Positions 25,701 to 36,053 of a stretch of 64,000 nt of DNA are shown piece after piece (the first letter of the stretch is position 1; each line of letters begins with the position of its first letter). The stretch comes from Symbiodinium sp. CCMP2592 (taxonomy: Eukaryota > Sar > Dinophyceae > Suessiales > Symbiodiniaceae). Location of the stretch: assembly GCA_905221615.1 (NCBI GenBank), contig CAJNDT010000994.1, positions 39,347-103,346 on the forward strand. The letters run 5' to 3'. The notes under the pieces were generated by a model. It had not been told where the DNA came from. It saw only the letters and a list, made by a program, of their open reading frames with translations, and did no database searches. A program made the position numbers and the translations under genes.

Positions 25701-28138
25701 ACTTGCTTCCGGGATGGCAGGCTCGGGACGTGACCGGCAGAAGCGACACTCTTGTCAAGTCTGCCTTCGTCGAGTTGCTTGAGAATTTGTTCCGGAGTCG
25801 CGTAGATGTCCAGTGCGGAGATGGTACACACAATCTCTTGAGGTACGTGGCGGGCTATGTGTCGAAGGCTTCCGATGCTCTCAGCTTCTCGCAGCGGCAG
25901 GCAAAGAAGGATGGCAGTGCCGAGGAGATGAGCAAGTGGAGACAAACCTACCGTCTCCTTTGCAAACGATCTCCGATGGAACAGGAGATCCTGATGGAAT
26001 TTGCTGGTCTGGCCATGGTTCGGCACTCCTTTTCCGGTCACACGCTTTTCGCGCCCATACCTGGGAGCCAAGCTCGGAATTCGTCTCGGGATCAGTACCT
26101 AGTCTACCAAGCGTGCTTGAAACGACCACGTGATGAACTTGGTTCCGCTCGAGGATTGAGTTTCTTGCAATGGCTGCGACACTTCCGCGTGGTAGACGTT
26201 GAGAAGCAGATAGTCGCCAAAAGAAACGCTGCCGGGCCAGCAAGAGATCACGATTGCGGGGTCGCCATCACCTTTCCATTCGAGCTCTTGGATATTTTCA
26301 TTGGTGCCTGGGCAGCGACTTTTCTTCCGAACATGGAAGAATTCCGGCTGTTTCCGGAGACAGATGAAGACGCAAGGAACTATCCGGCAAGTCTCGCTGC
26401 AGAGAGATCTCGTCGCTCCTCTTTTGTCGCCCCCGAAGGGTGCAAGCACTTGAAGGCTGTTTTGTGTCTGGACGAGTTTCAACTCTATCGCAGAGACTCG
26501 CTGGTGTTCCATCCGAATGTTGGAGAACTTCTGTCAAGAGTGGAAACAGATCTCACTCTGAGAGGACTCACGGCAGACCGCATTGCCACTTTCAAAGCCA
26601 GGATTCATGCATGTGCTCTTTTACTCTGTGCCTTCCGAGATGGACGCGAAGATCCAGGATTGTGGCGAGCCCGTGCGGTACCCGATCCTCCTAGCCGCAT
26701 TTGGTCGCCGGAGCAACAGCAGGTGTTGGAGCACGTGAAGCGAGGAACCAGCATTAGCGATGCCGCTGAAATGACCCAGGCATGCCGAGTGTTGCAGGTC
26801 GCCGGCGGGCCAGGCACGGGCAAGACGGAGGTCATCATTGCGGCGGTGCGCCAAGCCCTGCAAGACGGCTGTCGCGTCTTGATTGCAGGTCCAATCGGTC
26901 TCCTGGTGTCCATGTACAGATTGCGCTTGCCCAACCTCCACAATTTGACCATGGAGACGGTGCATTCCGCTTTTCGAATTACCAGAGATGCCGATGCAGC
27001 TTACATTCCGCCAGGCCGACTTCGTCAGTACGACCTCATTGTTATTGACGAGGTCAGTCAGATTGAAGCGGCCGTGTGGAGGAAACTGCAGACTGGCCTT
27101 GGAGAGTTGACGCCATGTCCATTTCTGGTGTTCGTAGGAGACTTCCAACAGCTTCAGCCGCTGCAAGGAGGACCTGCTCTGCAAACTGATCTGGATCGAG
27201 AGCGAGCCGAAGGTCACATCCTGTATGTGAAGCTCGAGCAACATGAAGCGGCTCGCTCGGTGGACCCGACCATGCTCGCTTTCCTGGAGGCGGCAAGAGT
27301 GCAACAGCCATCCCGAGAAGAACTGACGGCTTTCTTTGCAGGCAGACTCTGGTCTACAAATCTTCAAGCGGCAGCTTCGCGTGCACTTGCCGTGGAAGCC
27401 GAGACTGGGTCTAACTTCACGTTCTTGTCAGTGACTAATCGCGGAGCCGCAGCCCTGAACCTTGCACGGCTCGGTCTTGAGTTTCCGGAGGCGGCAGCGA
27501 CACTTCGGTCCGGCGGAGGAATTCCGGCGGAAAATGACCAGGTCGTGGTGGCTCCGGGTATGAGGTTGCGCCTCACACAGAACGTAGATAAAGAGAGAGG
27601 CTTTGTGAACGGGAACGCAGGCAAAGTTCGATGTCTTCTTCGTGCCGACGTGTTCGTGCTTGACTCGGACCAGGGCCTGCCAATTTTGATCCATCCCATT
27701 TCACAACAGGGGCGCAAGTTTCTGCCGGTCGCCTACGGTTGGGCTACGACCATGAGGCGTGCCCAAGGGGCCACTCTTCAGAAGGTCGGGTTATGGTTCG
27801 ACCGCCGACTTCCCGACAGAGGCTATGCTTACGTCGGGTTGTCGAGAGCGAAGAAGTGCCAGGACGTGTTTCTGCTAGACAAAATCCGTCGCACTGATTG
27901 GAGACCCGTGGGTGGAGACAGCAATCCCGAAGAACAGAACAAGCTCTCGGTTTTCAGTGAAAGCACGCACAGCAGTGACGTGGACTATGGCTGTTCAGAG
28001 TCCGAGGAGGACGAGCCCAGTCTGGATAGCGAATCCACGGAGGTGTCTATGAGTCCCGAAGCGAGCTACTCGTTGGAGATTTCTCCGGAGCAGTCCAATT
28101 CCCGACGAAGCGAATCGACCGAGGACAGCAGAGATTGA
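22793..28138 (+). CDS. Gene 5, copy B: USP-HTH-Helitron-like Rep/helicase fusion (1781 aa)
   Basis: A second intact frame with the same translation as gene 5 of copy A. The USP triad, the zinc ribbon, the HLH motif, the paired tyrosines, Walker A and B and the helicase YVGLSR motif are all kept. In the Helitron family the HUH motif holds the metal ion and the tyrosines form the covalent DNA link during nicking, while the 5'-3' helicase drives strand displacement. Having two full-length copies this close suggests a recently active or recently amplified element. No nearby TC...CTRR boundaries were found, so I cannot say that it moves as a classic Helitron. A domesticated or gene-array origin remains possible. 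Confidence 0.9.
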   Translation: MAFDMKLINVGNSCFINAGLQAVLALPGFDSLRPTTATERALLEVWSSALALVGASTPQAVNDLYYQGRQEDCMEFLGELVADCPTVHAKLQGRERGHLGCAFCDYRRPLPAENFLTLQLALLDDDRRLCSVQAAVDSYLAQNILQEDIVHWECENPTCIEAGTARHAPRRSSQVEAWPENLIIQLKRWDVLHGLLNHEVFVDKELRVKEDVRYRLRAVVCHLGETASSGHYVTYRPNERNFVRLDDARVSEIDHNPGQMPTSATEKTYIVCYARLEGVLPVPVLPMKRPAIDLDPSEDSDDSDVVVVGTAPGRKSGGNPGAGMQGDSRLLEQAPSQAPAKRVRTEPGSKVGSQHGEPQHGGKAISGNIGNYTEEDRNIILEALRTSETFAVALASIRRQIPHFTLTRRGSEYRLHRNTLLNWFRRPELAAIRVAQSQASVSADTCGFGRRPSWNTALGKLPTQQRNAVVEALTSGSTATVLAALTEEAAGPAPSTVPESTLRRWLGRVPLPPQKTSEAEPDSQADRSSRNRLHETWAEEYSLNFGVRLPVLDMKQTSVDKRDSNALWLVEGSWTFCPDCGRRRARGKSRRTSLADLHPVEYCRPCCDVAAVDLLAPAPATTLDARALVYTTPQRSTWHSWSAAIASGELPLTAVLCESDLNNLAVLTIHVDYRTRRGGKAEVTSKQKRSLTRCRWQRRPLRELLRSDLASRAFTWLLQNNETYRAWVDRHSALFETTGDLQESELQTAQLLLRSPGIEVATRPWLYPLASLADTDYQERLLPLGWTTTRSRPSIRAGFMRKLQSRCVDYAADYPLQCLLYDTVMAKTISSVQAVADKQKVSPEQIASDMDGFDVYWQQQLRKMEDICRQEHEKHGSMEKALPSVFFTVAPAEWRFLLHNGVFHEGPLTDQQLQLTLHFYHSLQTLLEQHILKNGESLHRVGIAKVRQWSFRFEFQSRGTLHLHAVLWADLLPGWQARDVTGRSDTLVKSAFVELLENLFRSRVDVQCGDGTHNLLRYVAGYVSKASDALSFSQRQAKKDGSAEEMSKWRQTYRLLCKRSPMEQEILMEFAGLAMVRHSFSGHTLFAPIPGSQARNSSRDQYLVYQACLKRPRDELGSARGLSFLQWLRHFRVVDVEKQIVAKRNAAGPARDHDCGVAITFPFELLDIFIGAWAATFLPNMEEFRLFPETDEDARNYPASLAAERSRRSSFVAPEGCKHLKAVLCLDEFQLYRRDSLVFHPNVGELLSRVETDLTLRGLTADRIATFKARIHACALLLCAFRDGREDPGLWRARAVPDPPSRIWSPEQQQVLEHVKRGTSISDAAEMTQACRVLQVAGGPGTGKTEVIIAAVRQALQDGCRVLIAGPIGLLVSMYRLRLPNLHNLTMETVHSAFRITRDADAAYIPPGRLRQYDLIVIDEVSQIEAAVWRKLQTGLGELTPCPFLVFVGDFQQLQPLQGGPALQTDLDRERAEGHILYVKLEQHEAARSVDPTMLAFLEAARVQQPSREELTAFFAGRLWSTNLQAAASRALAVEAETGSNFTFLSVTNRGAAALNLARLGLEFPEAAATLRSGGGIPAENDQVVVAPGMRLRLTQNVDKERGFVNGNAGKVRCLLRADVFVLDSDQGLPILIHPISQQGRKFLPVAYGWATTMRRAQGATLQKVGLWFDRRLPDRGYAYVGLSRAKKCQDVFLLDKIRRTDWRPVGGDSNPEEQNKLSVFSESTHSSDVDYGCSESEEDEPSLDSESTEVSMSPEASYSLEISPEQSNSRRSESTEDSRD

Positions 28139-28546
28139 GGGTAAGGTTGCAGTTTCACGATCTAGATATCCTTGTCTTGTACAGTTCGATGATAGCATCG
28201 CAATGACAAGCCGCAGTGGATGCAGAAGATATCTGTTAACTTCTGCTGCTGAAGGATGGACCTTGGACCAGAATATGTGTATATATAGCCACATCGCTGA
28301 AGGGTGTTTGTTCTTCGTGATGTCAGAGTATGCTTCGTGTGTTGTTGTATTGGTCCACAGTTGCCGAACATTAGACACAGAAGCTGTCTGATTCTTTTGC
28401 AGTTGCTTCGAGCAAAACTATAGGGCGTATTCTGATGCCGTGCGCTCGAGAGTATTTACGATGCCGTGCGAGTAACCTGGATGCAGGTCAATCATGTACA
28501 CGATGATCGTCGCGCTGAGGCAGGGCATGGTGGCGGCTGTCGGCAT
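28139..28546. other. Gene-free stretch after gene 5, copy B
   Basis: Matches 10619-11026. No gene is supported; it probably contains the 3' untranslated region. Confidence 0.5.
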
Positions 28547-29317
28547 GATGTCTTTGTTGCTTTGGTATTTTCACTGAACATGTGCCAGGTTCCTTAAGCT
28601 AGGACTTGGCTTTCCTGGGACTGCTTGGTGTTCCCCAACAAGCGATGCTCATGCTCTTTGCTTTCCTGGGACTGCTTGGTGTGACTACCCCCCAATAAGC
28701 GATGCTCATGCTCTTGGCTTTCCTGGGAGTGCTTGGTGTGACTACCCCCCAATAAGCGATGCTCATGCTCTGCTTTCCTGGCACTGCTTGGTATGACTAC
28801 CCCCCAATAAGCGATGCTCATGCTCTTGGCTTTCCTGGGAATGGTTGGTGTGACTACCCCCCAATAAGTGATGCTCATATGATGTCTTTGTTGCTTTGGT
28901 ATTTTCAATGAACATGTGCCAGGTTCCTTAAGCTAGGAAGAAGTTGTGCCCATTGTTGATAAACAACACCTGAACAAGACGAGGATAGCAAGGAATATAA
29001 AGACTCATTAATTAACGAAGTTTCCCGTAGCATGGTTTGATGCTTTTTTTTGTTTTTGTAGTATCTTGCGGCCATGTGTGCTATGATTCTATAAGCTAGA
29101 AAGAAGTTGTGTCCATTGTTAACAAAAAAAACATCTGCACAAAGGCGAGATAGTATGCAAAATAAAAAGTATTATTAAAAGAAGTTCCTAAGAAGAATCG
29201 TGTTCTATTCGAATATAAAATAAAGATTGTTATTTCGTAATGTGAGGGGAACCTATGGGCGGGTGGGGTTTTGACTTAGAATAGCTTGACTTGAAAATTC
29301 CAAAGTCAGAGAAGCTG
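28547..29317 (+). repeat. 58 bp minisatellite and diverged repeats, copy B
   Basis: Matches 11027-11797 with the same number of 58 bp units and the same bracketing direct repeats. Unchanged unit number in a tandem array, which normally varies quickly, is another sign that the cassette duplication is recent or artefactual. Confidence 0.85.
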
Positions 29318-29452
29318 AACCCTAAACCCTAAACCCTAAACCCTAAACCCTAAACCCTAAACCCTAAACCCTAAACCCTAAACCCTAAACCCTAAACCCT
29401 AAACCCTAAACCCTAAACCCTAAACCCTAAACCCTAAACCCTAAACCCTAAA
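29318..29452 (+). repeat. Interstitial telomeric block 2 (CCCTAAA, ~19 units)
   Basis: About 135 bp of CCCTAAA. It ends in AATTTTAGAGGC, followed by GTGCGCCAGCGCAG, a right flank that recurs after other blocks. It is the right boundary of cassette copy B. Confidence 0.97.
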
Positions 29453-29689
29453 TTTTAGAGGCTTACGCCAAAGTGCGCCAGCGCAGGTTGTTGTTTGAAG
29501 AGCAGAAGGAAAGCGAGTGTGATGGAAAGCAACGGACAACCACAATTCAGTTTAAGTAAATTGGTAAGTTTCTCAAAAAGCAGTTTAGGCAAATTGAAAC
29601 AAGAGCCCGTACGGAGGTTTAAGTAAATTGAAGCCACGAAACCAAAGCAAAAGGGAGCAGAGCAGAGCAAGGCAGGGTTGCAGAGGGGG

Positions 29690-30250
29690 TCTGGAAAAGA
29701 CAAACCCAATGTGCACCAGATCCCCAATTCCAGCCTCCCAAACCCCAAACTCCAATTCCAGGCCCCCAGGCCCCAAATCCCAGGCCCCAATTTTTTTGCC
29801 AACCAGGCCTAAAATTTCCCATTCCAGGTTCCACCAGACGCCCTCCAAGCCACCCAATTGGGTTTCTTGTCCTTTTCCACACCCTTTCCAAGCCCTGAAA
29901 TTCTTTCAAATCACCTCCAAAACCAGCAAATGTGTTTTTTGGCCTTTTCCCGACCCCCTCCAAGCCCCCAATTTGGGTTTTTTGGCCTTCTCCAGACCCA
30001 CTCCAAACCCACAAATTGTGCTTTTTGACCTTTTCCAAGCACCCTCCAAGCCCCCAAATTTGGTTTTTTGGCCCTTTCCAAACACCCTCCAAGCCCCCAA
30101 AGTTGGTTTTTTTTGCCTTTTCCAGACCCTCTTCCAAGCCCCCAAATTCAGCTTTTTTGCTTTTTCCCGAGCCCAAATCGGGTTTTTTTGCCTTTTCCAA
30201 ACCTTCTCCAAGCCCCCAAATTGGGTTTTTTGGTCTTTTCCAAACCCCCC
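29690..30250 (+). repeat. ~45 bp minisatellite (C-rich/T-rich units)
   Basis: Diverged units of about 45 bp with CCTCCAAGCCCCCAAATT and GGTTTTTTGGCCTTTTCC words. Long open frames on both strands here are repeat translations rich in Pro/Lys or Trp/Gly and are not genes. Confidence 0.85.
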
Positions 30251-31045
30251 TCCAGACCCCACTCCCAAATCCAGACCCCGAATCCAGGCCCACCCAAATC
30301 CAGGCCCAGTCCCAAATCCAGGCCAGCCCCAAATCCAAGCCCCACAGGTCCAGACCCCAAAATCCAGGCCCAGTACCAGGCCCCAAATCCAGGCGCAGAC
30401 CCCAGATCCATGCCCAGTCCCAAATCAAGCCCCAAATCGAGGTTCCAGACCCCATCTCCAGGCCCCATCCAGACCCCAAATCCACGCCCAGTCCCAAATC
30501 CAGATTCCAGGCCCCGCTCCAGATCCCAAACAAAGCCAGGCCCCAAATCCAGGCCCCAGGCTGCAGACCCCAAATCCAGGCCCAGTCCCAAATCCAGGCC
30601 TCAGACCCCAAACCCCGAATCCCCAATTCGTCCTTCAAATTCCCCAGACCTCCAGACCCCAAATCCAGGTACAGTCCCAAGAAAGCCCCAAAGCTGGAGC
30701 CAAATCCAGGCTCCAGGCCCCAAATCCAGGCTCCAGACCCCAGCTCCAGGCCCAGGTCCCAAATCCAGGCCCCGGGCCCCAAATCCAGGCTCCAGACCCC
30801 AATCCAGGCCCCAGGCCCAGTCCAGGCACCGAATCCCCAATTCCAGTCCTTCAACCCCACCCCAATTCCCCAAATCCCTAATTCCAGTCCCCCAGGTCCC
30901 AAATCCCCAATTCCAGTCCAAATCCCAGCCCCAAAGCCCCAATTCCAATTCCACCACACCAAGGCCCGGACCCCGAATCCGCAATTCCCGTCCTTGAAGG
31001 CCCAGATCCGAAAGTCCAGTCTTACAGGCCCCGAGTGCCCACACC
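30240..31045 (+). repeat. ~15 bp CCCCAAATCCAGG minisatellite
   Basis: About 50 short degenerate units of CCCAAATCCAGGCCC type. The frame open on both strands results from the lack of stop triplets in the repeat. Noncoding. Confidence 0.85.
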
Positions 31046-31188
31046 GCAAACTAAAACTAAAAACCCGAATTTAGCAAAATGGTTTAACGTTTAAGAAGCA
31101 GTCCCCTTAAAGGAAGCTGAACTATGTAACGCTTCGCTCCGGCAAAAGTGCCCGGGGCGCCTTGCGCAGTCCAAAAACTGCGCTGGCG

Positions 31189-31467
31189 AACCCTAAACCC
31201 TAAACCCTAAACCCTAAACCCTAAACCCTAAACCCTAAACCCTAAACCCTAAACCCTAAACCCTAAACCCTAAACCCTAAACCCTAAACCCTAAACCCTA
31301 AACCCTAAACCCTAAACCCTAAACCCTAAACCCTAAACCCTAAACCCTAAACCCTAAACCCTAAACCCTAAACCCTAAACCCTAAACCCTAAACCCTAAA
31401 CCCTAAACCCTAAACCCTAAACCCTAAACCCTAAACCCTAAACCCTAAACCCTAAACCCTAAACCCT
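31189..31467 (+). repeat. Interstitial telomeric block 3 (CCCTAAA, ~40 units)
   Basis: The longest block, about 279 bp. Its left flank is GCGCAG-tccaaaaa-CTGCGCTGGCG, a hairpin that abuts the first repeat. Its right side ends abruptly in CCCTATAGAAGTAGACATGG, an AT-rich sequence. Confidence 0.97.
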
Positions 31468-32480
31468 ATAGAAGTAGACATGGATATGGACATAGGCTTA
31501 GAGAAAGATATACGTATCAATGCATAAGACGTTGCTATAAATATCAAAATCATTCGTCATATCTCTTGATTCAGATACATGCATAATATAAATAAAGAAA
31601 TGCAACAGATGTGGATAAAGAAGTGGATGTAAATAGATACAGATGTGTACAATAATATATACATGTATATGTTAAGAACTGCGGTTTCTAGATAACTGGA
31701 TTTAGACATAAACGAAAACTATAGACACAAATTAAAATCAACATTGAACCAAATGTATACACACAAGCGCAAGTAAAACTAGAGACTTACATTTGGGTAC
31801 AATTGAAAACAAGCGTTCAGAACAAAAGTACGCAGAAACACGCACAGTTACATCTAGATACATGTGAAGATGTGAATATCGATAAACATGTAAGCATGGA
31901 TATACGTTTGGACTCAGGTTTACATACGTGCACACAAACACAAAAAAGGTATACATCTGGATATGGATATGGATAGAGACATAGATACAGGAAGATGCAA
32001 GCCCTATTTGTTGAAAAATATTCGTTTATGTAACAGCAAACAGGGTGCATGTATGAAAGCTGTTTCACCTGAAGACAATTCCGCCTCAGCCGGTGGCTTC
32101 CGCCCCCGGCCTCGGCGGTGTTTGGAAAATTGAAGAGCGACGGAAGGTCCAAATGTACTCAAATGAAGATCTTGGAAGGATGGGTAGGGGAAAAAACTTA
32201 TCAGGAGGGGCGAAGTAAATTGAAGTGAACAGCCCTCGGAAGGATTTGCTTAAATTGAAGTGACGCTTCGAGTCGCTCAAATCTGTATCCGATCCTATAG
32301 AAAAACAAAATATGTCTGTAGACACCGGTGAAGATATAAATACACACAAAAACACAAATACACAAGTATCAACTTTGGTATGGATGCGCACGTATAAAAG
32401 TTCCGACATGTTGAAATACTTCCGCCTCGGCCGGTGGCTTCCGCCCCCGGCCTCGGCAGAAAAGGCTGGAGCTCCTGGTG
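31468..32480. other. AT-rich subtelomere-like stretch
   Basis: No gene is supported. GATA/ACAT-type degenerate simple sequence predominates, with two copies of a GC-rich ~40 bp element (about 32076-32117 and 32421-32461) and GTAAATTGAAGTG words near 32215-32260. Confidence 0.6.
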
Positions 32481-32489
32481 CGGGCTGGG

Positions 32490-33545
32490 TCTGGGGTTGG
32501 CTGGGACTGGGGGTTTGTTCGATTCTGTGTGTCCGTCCGTCACTCCGTCCCTCCATCCGCCTATCCGTCCGCTAGTCAGATAACGACGGAAGAGGAATGG
32601 GCCGGAGCCTGTCTGGGGCTGAGCTTGGGGGCTGGCTGGGGCTGCGGCTCGGGCTTTGGACGTAGGCTGCGGGCTAGGGCTAGGAGGGGCCCTTGCCTTG
32701 CGGGCTGGGTTGGCTGCGACTGGGAGTTGTCCGTTCGTCCGACCGTCCCTGCATCTGCGCGTCGCAGCTCCCTCTCCAAAACCTTTCTCTCCGTCTCTGT
32801 CCGCTAGTCGGGCCGGGGCCTGGGCGGGCTGAGGCTTGTGGGCTGGCTGGAGCTGGGGCTTTGGACCCGAACGGACAAAGCGACGGACGAACGGACGGGA
32901 GGAACAAAAGGGTCCGGGACCCTGGAAATTGGGGCTGGCTCCGTCCGTGTCCGTACATCCGTCCGTCTGTGCGTCGGTTTGTCTCTCCGTTCATCCGTCC
33001 ATCCGCCCATCCGTCCATCCGTCCGTCCGTCGCTCCGCTGGACCTTGGGTTTTTAGGGTTTGGAGGAGCGGTCGAAACAATTCTGTTTCGTCAATTTTCG
33101 TTTTTGTTTTCTATGTCGTCGTTTCGCTCTCGTGCTCTCGCTTCCATCCTGATCGTTCGTCCGTCGTCCGTCATGCCCGGCGGTCTCGGCTTTCAGATTT
33201 TGGGGCTTTGGATATCGGGTCTGGATCGTCGAACTCAACGAAAAAACAAAACCAAATTTGTTTCCGGAATTGTCGTTTTTGTTTTTCGCGTCGCTTCGTT
33301 TGCCTGCTCGTGCGTCCGTCCGTCCCTCCCGTCCAGATGGTCCGTTCGTCGCGCGTTCGTTCGTCTGCCCCTTATCGCGTCCCTACGTTTGCGTGCTCGC
33401 GTATCCGTCCGTCCCTCCTGCCCCTGGTCCGTCCGTCCGTCCGTCACCCGTTCATTCCTCTGCCCGAACGAACGCGGGCGAGGTTCGCGTCAACGAACGC
33501 ATTAGAGGAATGGGCCGGAGCCCCTTGTTTTTCCCATGAGGGTTG
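32490..33545 (+). repeat. TCCG-type simple-repeat region, diverged copy
   Basis: Interrupted TCCG tetranucleotide tracts mixed with GGAATTGTCGTTTTTG and GGGCCGGAGCC words. The last ~340 bp are homologous to 40260-40590 and 45960-46282. Frames rich in Arg/Pro/Ser/Val or Thr/Asp/Gly/Arg are artefacts of the repeat. Confidence 0.75.
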
Positions 33546-33569
33546 GCCAGGGCGCCAGCTGCGCTGGCG

Positions 33570-33606
33570 AACCCTAAACCCTAAACCCTAAACCCTAAAC
33601 CCTAAA
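33570..33606 (+). repeat. Interstitial telomeric block 4 (~5 units)
   Basis: A short CCCTAAA block. The left flank CGCCAGC-tgc-GCTGGCG is a perfect 7 bp stem hairpin ending at 33569. The right flank is GCAATTGGTT, the start of the subtelomeric unit, without the usual CGCCAGCGCAG word. Confidence 0.95.
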
Positions 33607-35903
33607 GCAATTGGTTGTGAAACTTAGGACTTGGGCTTATGCAAATGAGCTTACTTAAATTCCTTGGGCTTTGTATGTCAATGTACTTAAACCCCACTTT
33701 GGGCTATACTTGTGATTTTACTCAAACCCCGCTTGCGGTTATATAGGTCCATTCAATTACATTTTGCCTGAGGCTATATATGTCAATCTATATAAATTTC
33801 GCTCAGAGCCATGTATGTCTGGGCCTATATATGCCAGTCTATTTCAATCCGGTTTGGGGCTGTGCATGTCTTAAACCTCGTCTGGGCCTGTGTGTAAGAA
33901 TTCACTATAACGGTGATTGCGCCTATGTATGTGACTTTACTTAAACCCGTCTGGCCCTATGCATGTCAATTTACTTAAACTCCGTTTGGGGCGAAATATA
34001 TCGATTTAGTTAAACCCCGCTTGGGGCTATGTATGTCAATTTACTCAAACGCCTGGCTTCACATGTCAATTTACTTAAACACGGTCTCTTGCTTCGCCGC
34101 TTCATATGTCAGTCTACTTAAAGCCCGTTATGGCTACCTATAATAATGTACTTAAACCCCGTCTTTGACTTCATATGTAAATATACTTGAACCCCGTCTC
34201 TGGCTCCTTATATCAATTTACTAATTCCAGTCTTTTACTACATATGTCAATTCACACAAGCACCATCTTTACCTCCGGAGAGGTGTGAATACATTGAAGT
34301 GAAAAGCACCCGGAAAGATTTAAGTAAAGTGAAGGTTGAAGAGCCCGCGGGAAGGTTTCAAGTGAAAGGAAATACAAGCCCCGCAGAGGTTTAAGTTAAT
34401 TGAATTGAAGAGCTTTCCGATATTTCAACTGTCTTAAACCTCTGCGTGCAATGACTGCCCGATTTCGTGCGACTGGCTCCAGACCCACTCGCCCCGTGTC
34501 TTCAATGGCCGCATATTATAGGTATAGGAGAAAGTTTACACTTTATTCTAGGTTTCATGTACGTAATATATCGATAAATTTATAGATGCACAATATGTGA
34601 AAAGATTTCGATTTAGCTACAATGAACTAGCTGGAAAATGCAGAGATATACTGATACAGACACGAATCTAAATCATACATGTGTATAGCTGTATATATGT
34701 ATTGAAACGAAAAATATATTCAGATATGTTCATATATATATATATTCATATGTGACATATATACATATATGTATATGCAGAAAAATAAAAATATCTTTAA
34801 ATATAGAGATCTACACAGCATAGATCTAGGTATAAAAAACAGAAATGTGCGTATATGTAGTATGTATGTATATATGGCAGAGATATTTGCTATATATATA
34901 TATATATACAATTACAAACAAAGACTTAAATATAAATCAAGATATAGATACAGATGAAGATATATACATATATACAGATTCAGATATAGATATGGACATA
35001 GATATAAACATAGCATACGTGCATGAATTGTTAGAAATATCTGCAAATAAATTCGAATAGCATATATAGTACATGGCTATCTGTGTATATATACTGAACC
35101 AGATTCACATGTATAGTATAGAAATCATTATTATCAACATGTGTTTGTCGGTATGTACATATATACATATATGTAGCAATATAGATATAGCTATGGATAT
35201 GGGGATAGATATAGGTATAAATATAGGTTTAAATATACGTATAGGTATACGTATAGATGTAGGTTCAAATATAGGTATAGATATAGGTATAGGTATAGAT
35301 ATACGTATAGATATAGGTATAGGTATATATATGTATATATATAGGAATAGATATAGATATTGACATTAGTATTGACACACACAGAGATATAGATGCAGAT
35401 ACTAGTATAGATATAGATGCAAATAGAATATAGATATAGTTCAGATATAGATGCGGATAAAGATATAAGTATAGACAAAGGTATAGATATAGGTAAGACA
35501 GGCACAGATATAGATATAGACTTAGACATAGACCTGCATGCAGCTATAGATCTAAGTGAAGATGAAGACATACAGGCATGAACTAATTCAAATCGATAAA
35601 ACCATGAAGATATAGATATGGGAGCAGATATTGAAACATACATAGATGTAGATATAGTCATGCAATTATTTAGAGTTAACTACGAAGTTCACCGCATTTG
35701 AGGAACTGCATGCATGCATAAGCAGAGAGAACGAGGTACCGATGCTCAGACATGCGAATATAGGGCAAGCAGATGATAAATGCCTAGATATGGCCTCAAT
35801 TGACTTCAACGTGGCCCCCCAAAGCTGATTACTTTAATTTACTAAAACCCGGTTCCTGTTATGATCTCGAGAAGAACTGGTGCGGATTTAAGCTTGCTTT
35901 AGT
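33607..35903 (+). repeat. Subtelomeric unit, copy 1 (truncated, 2.3 kb)
   Basis: Homologous to 36115-38405 and 41809-44110. The left part is a degenerate ~50 bp repeat containing TCAATTTACTTAAACC. A middle part has the inverse word GGTTTAAGTTAATTGAA, and the right part (34680-35660) is GATATA simple repeat. The unit stops at a GCTTTAG word where telomeric block 5 begins; copies 2 and 3 continue past this point. Confidence 0.9.
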
Positions 35904-36053
35904 AAACCCTAAACCCTAAACCCTAAACCCTAAACCCTAAACCCTAAACCCTAAACCCTAAACCCTAAACCCTAAACCCTAAACCCTAAACCCTAAACCC
36001 TAAACCCTAAACCCTAAACCCTAAACCCTAAACCCTAAACCCTAAACCCTAAA
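35904..36053 (+). repeat. Interstitial telomeric block 5 (~21 units)
   Basis: A CCCTAAA array of 150 bp. Its left edge interrupts the subtelomeric unit at GCTTTAG. Its right flank is TTAGAGGCTGCGCC, an intervening spacer, then GGCGCAGCC (a hairpin) and GTGCGCCAGCGCAG. Confidence 0.97.

Larger units (their letters stand above)
17521..29452 (+). repeat. Cassette copy B: direct duplicate of 1-11916
   Basis: Everything from window base 1 to the telomeric block at 11798 recurs exactly 17,520 bases later. The only differences noticed are three bases in gene 1 and the telomeric block length (119 versus 135 bp). The sequences after the two blocks are unrelated, so the duplicated segment ends within the telomeric repeats. 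The left end of copy A lies outside the window. Confidence 0.95.

Noticed and set aside
29619..31049. Open frames of 300-476 codons on both strands
   Set aside because: They lie in 15 bp and 45 bp minisatellites without stop triplets. The peptides are simple repeats on all frames, so they are not evidence of genes.
34720..35661. Ile/Tyr-rich frames in GATA/TATA tracts
   Set aside because: Simple-repeat translations; also seen in the two other copies at 37258-38164 and 43276-43864.
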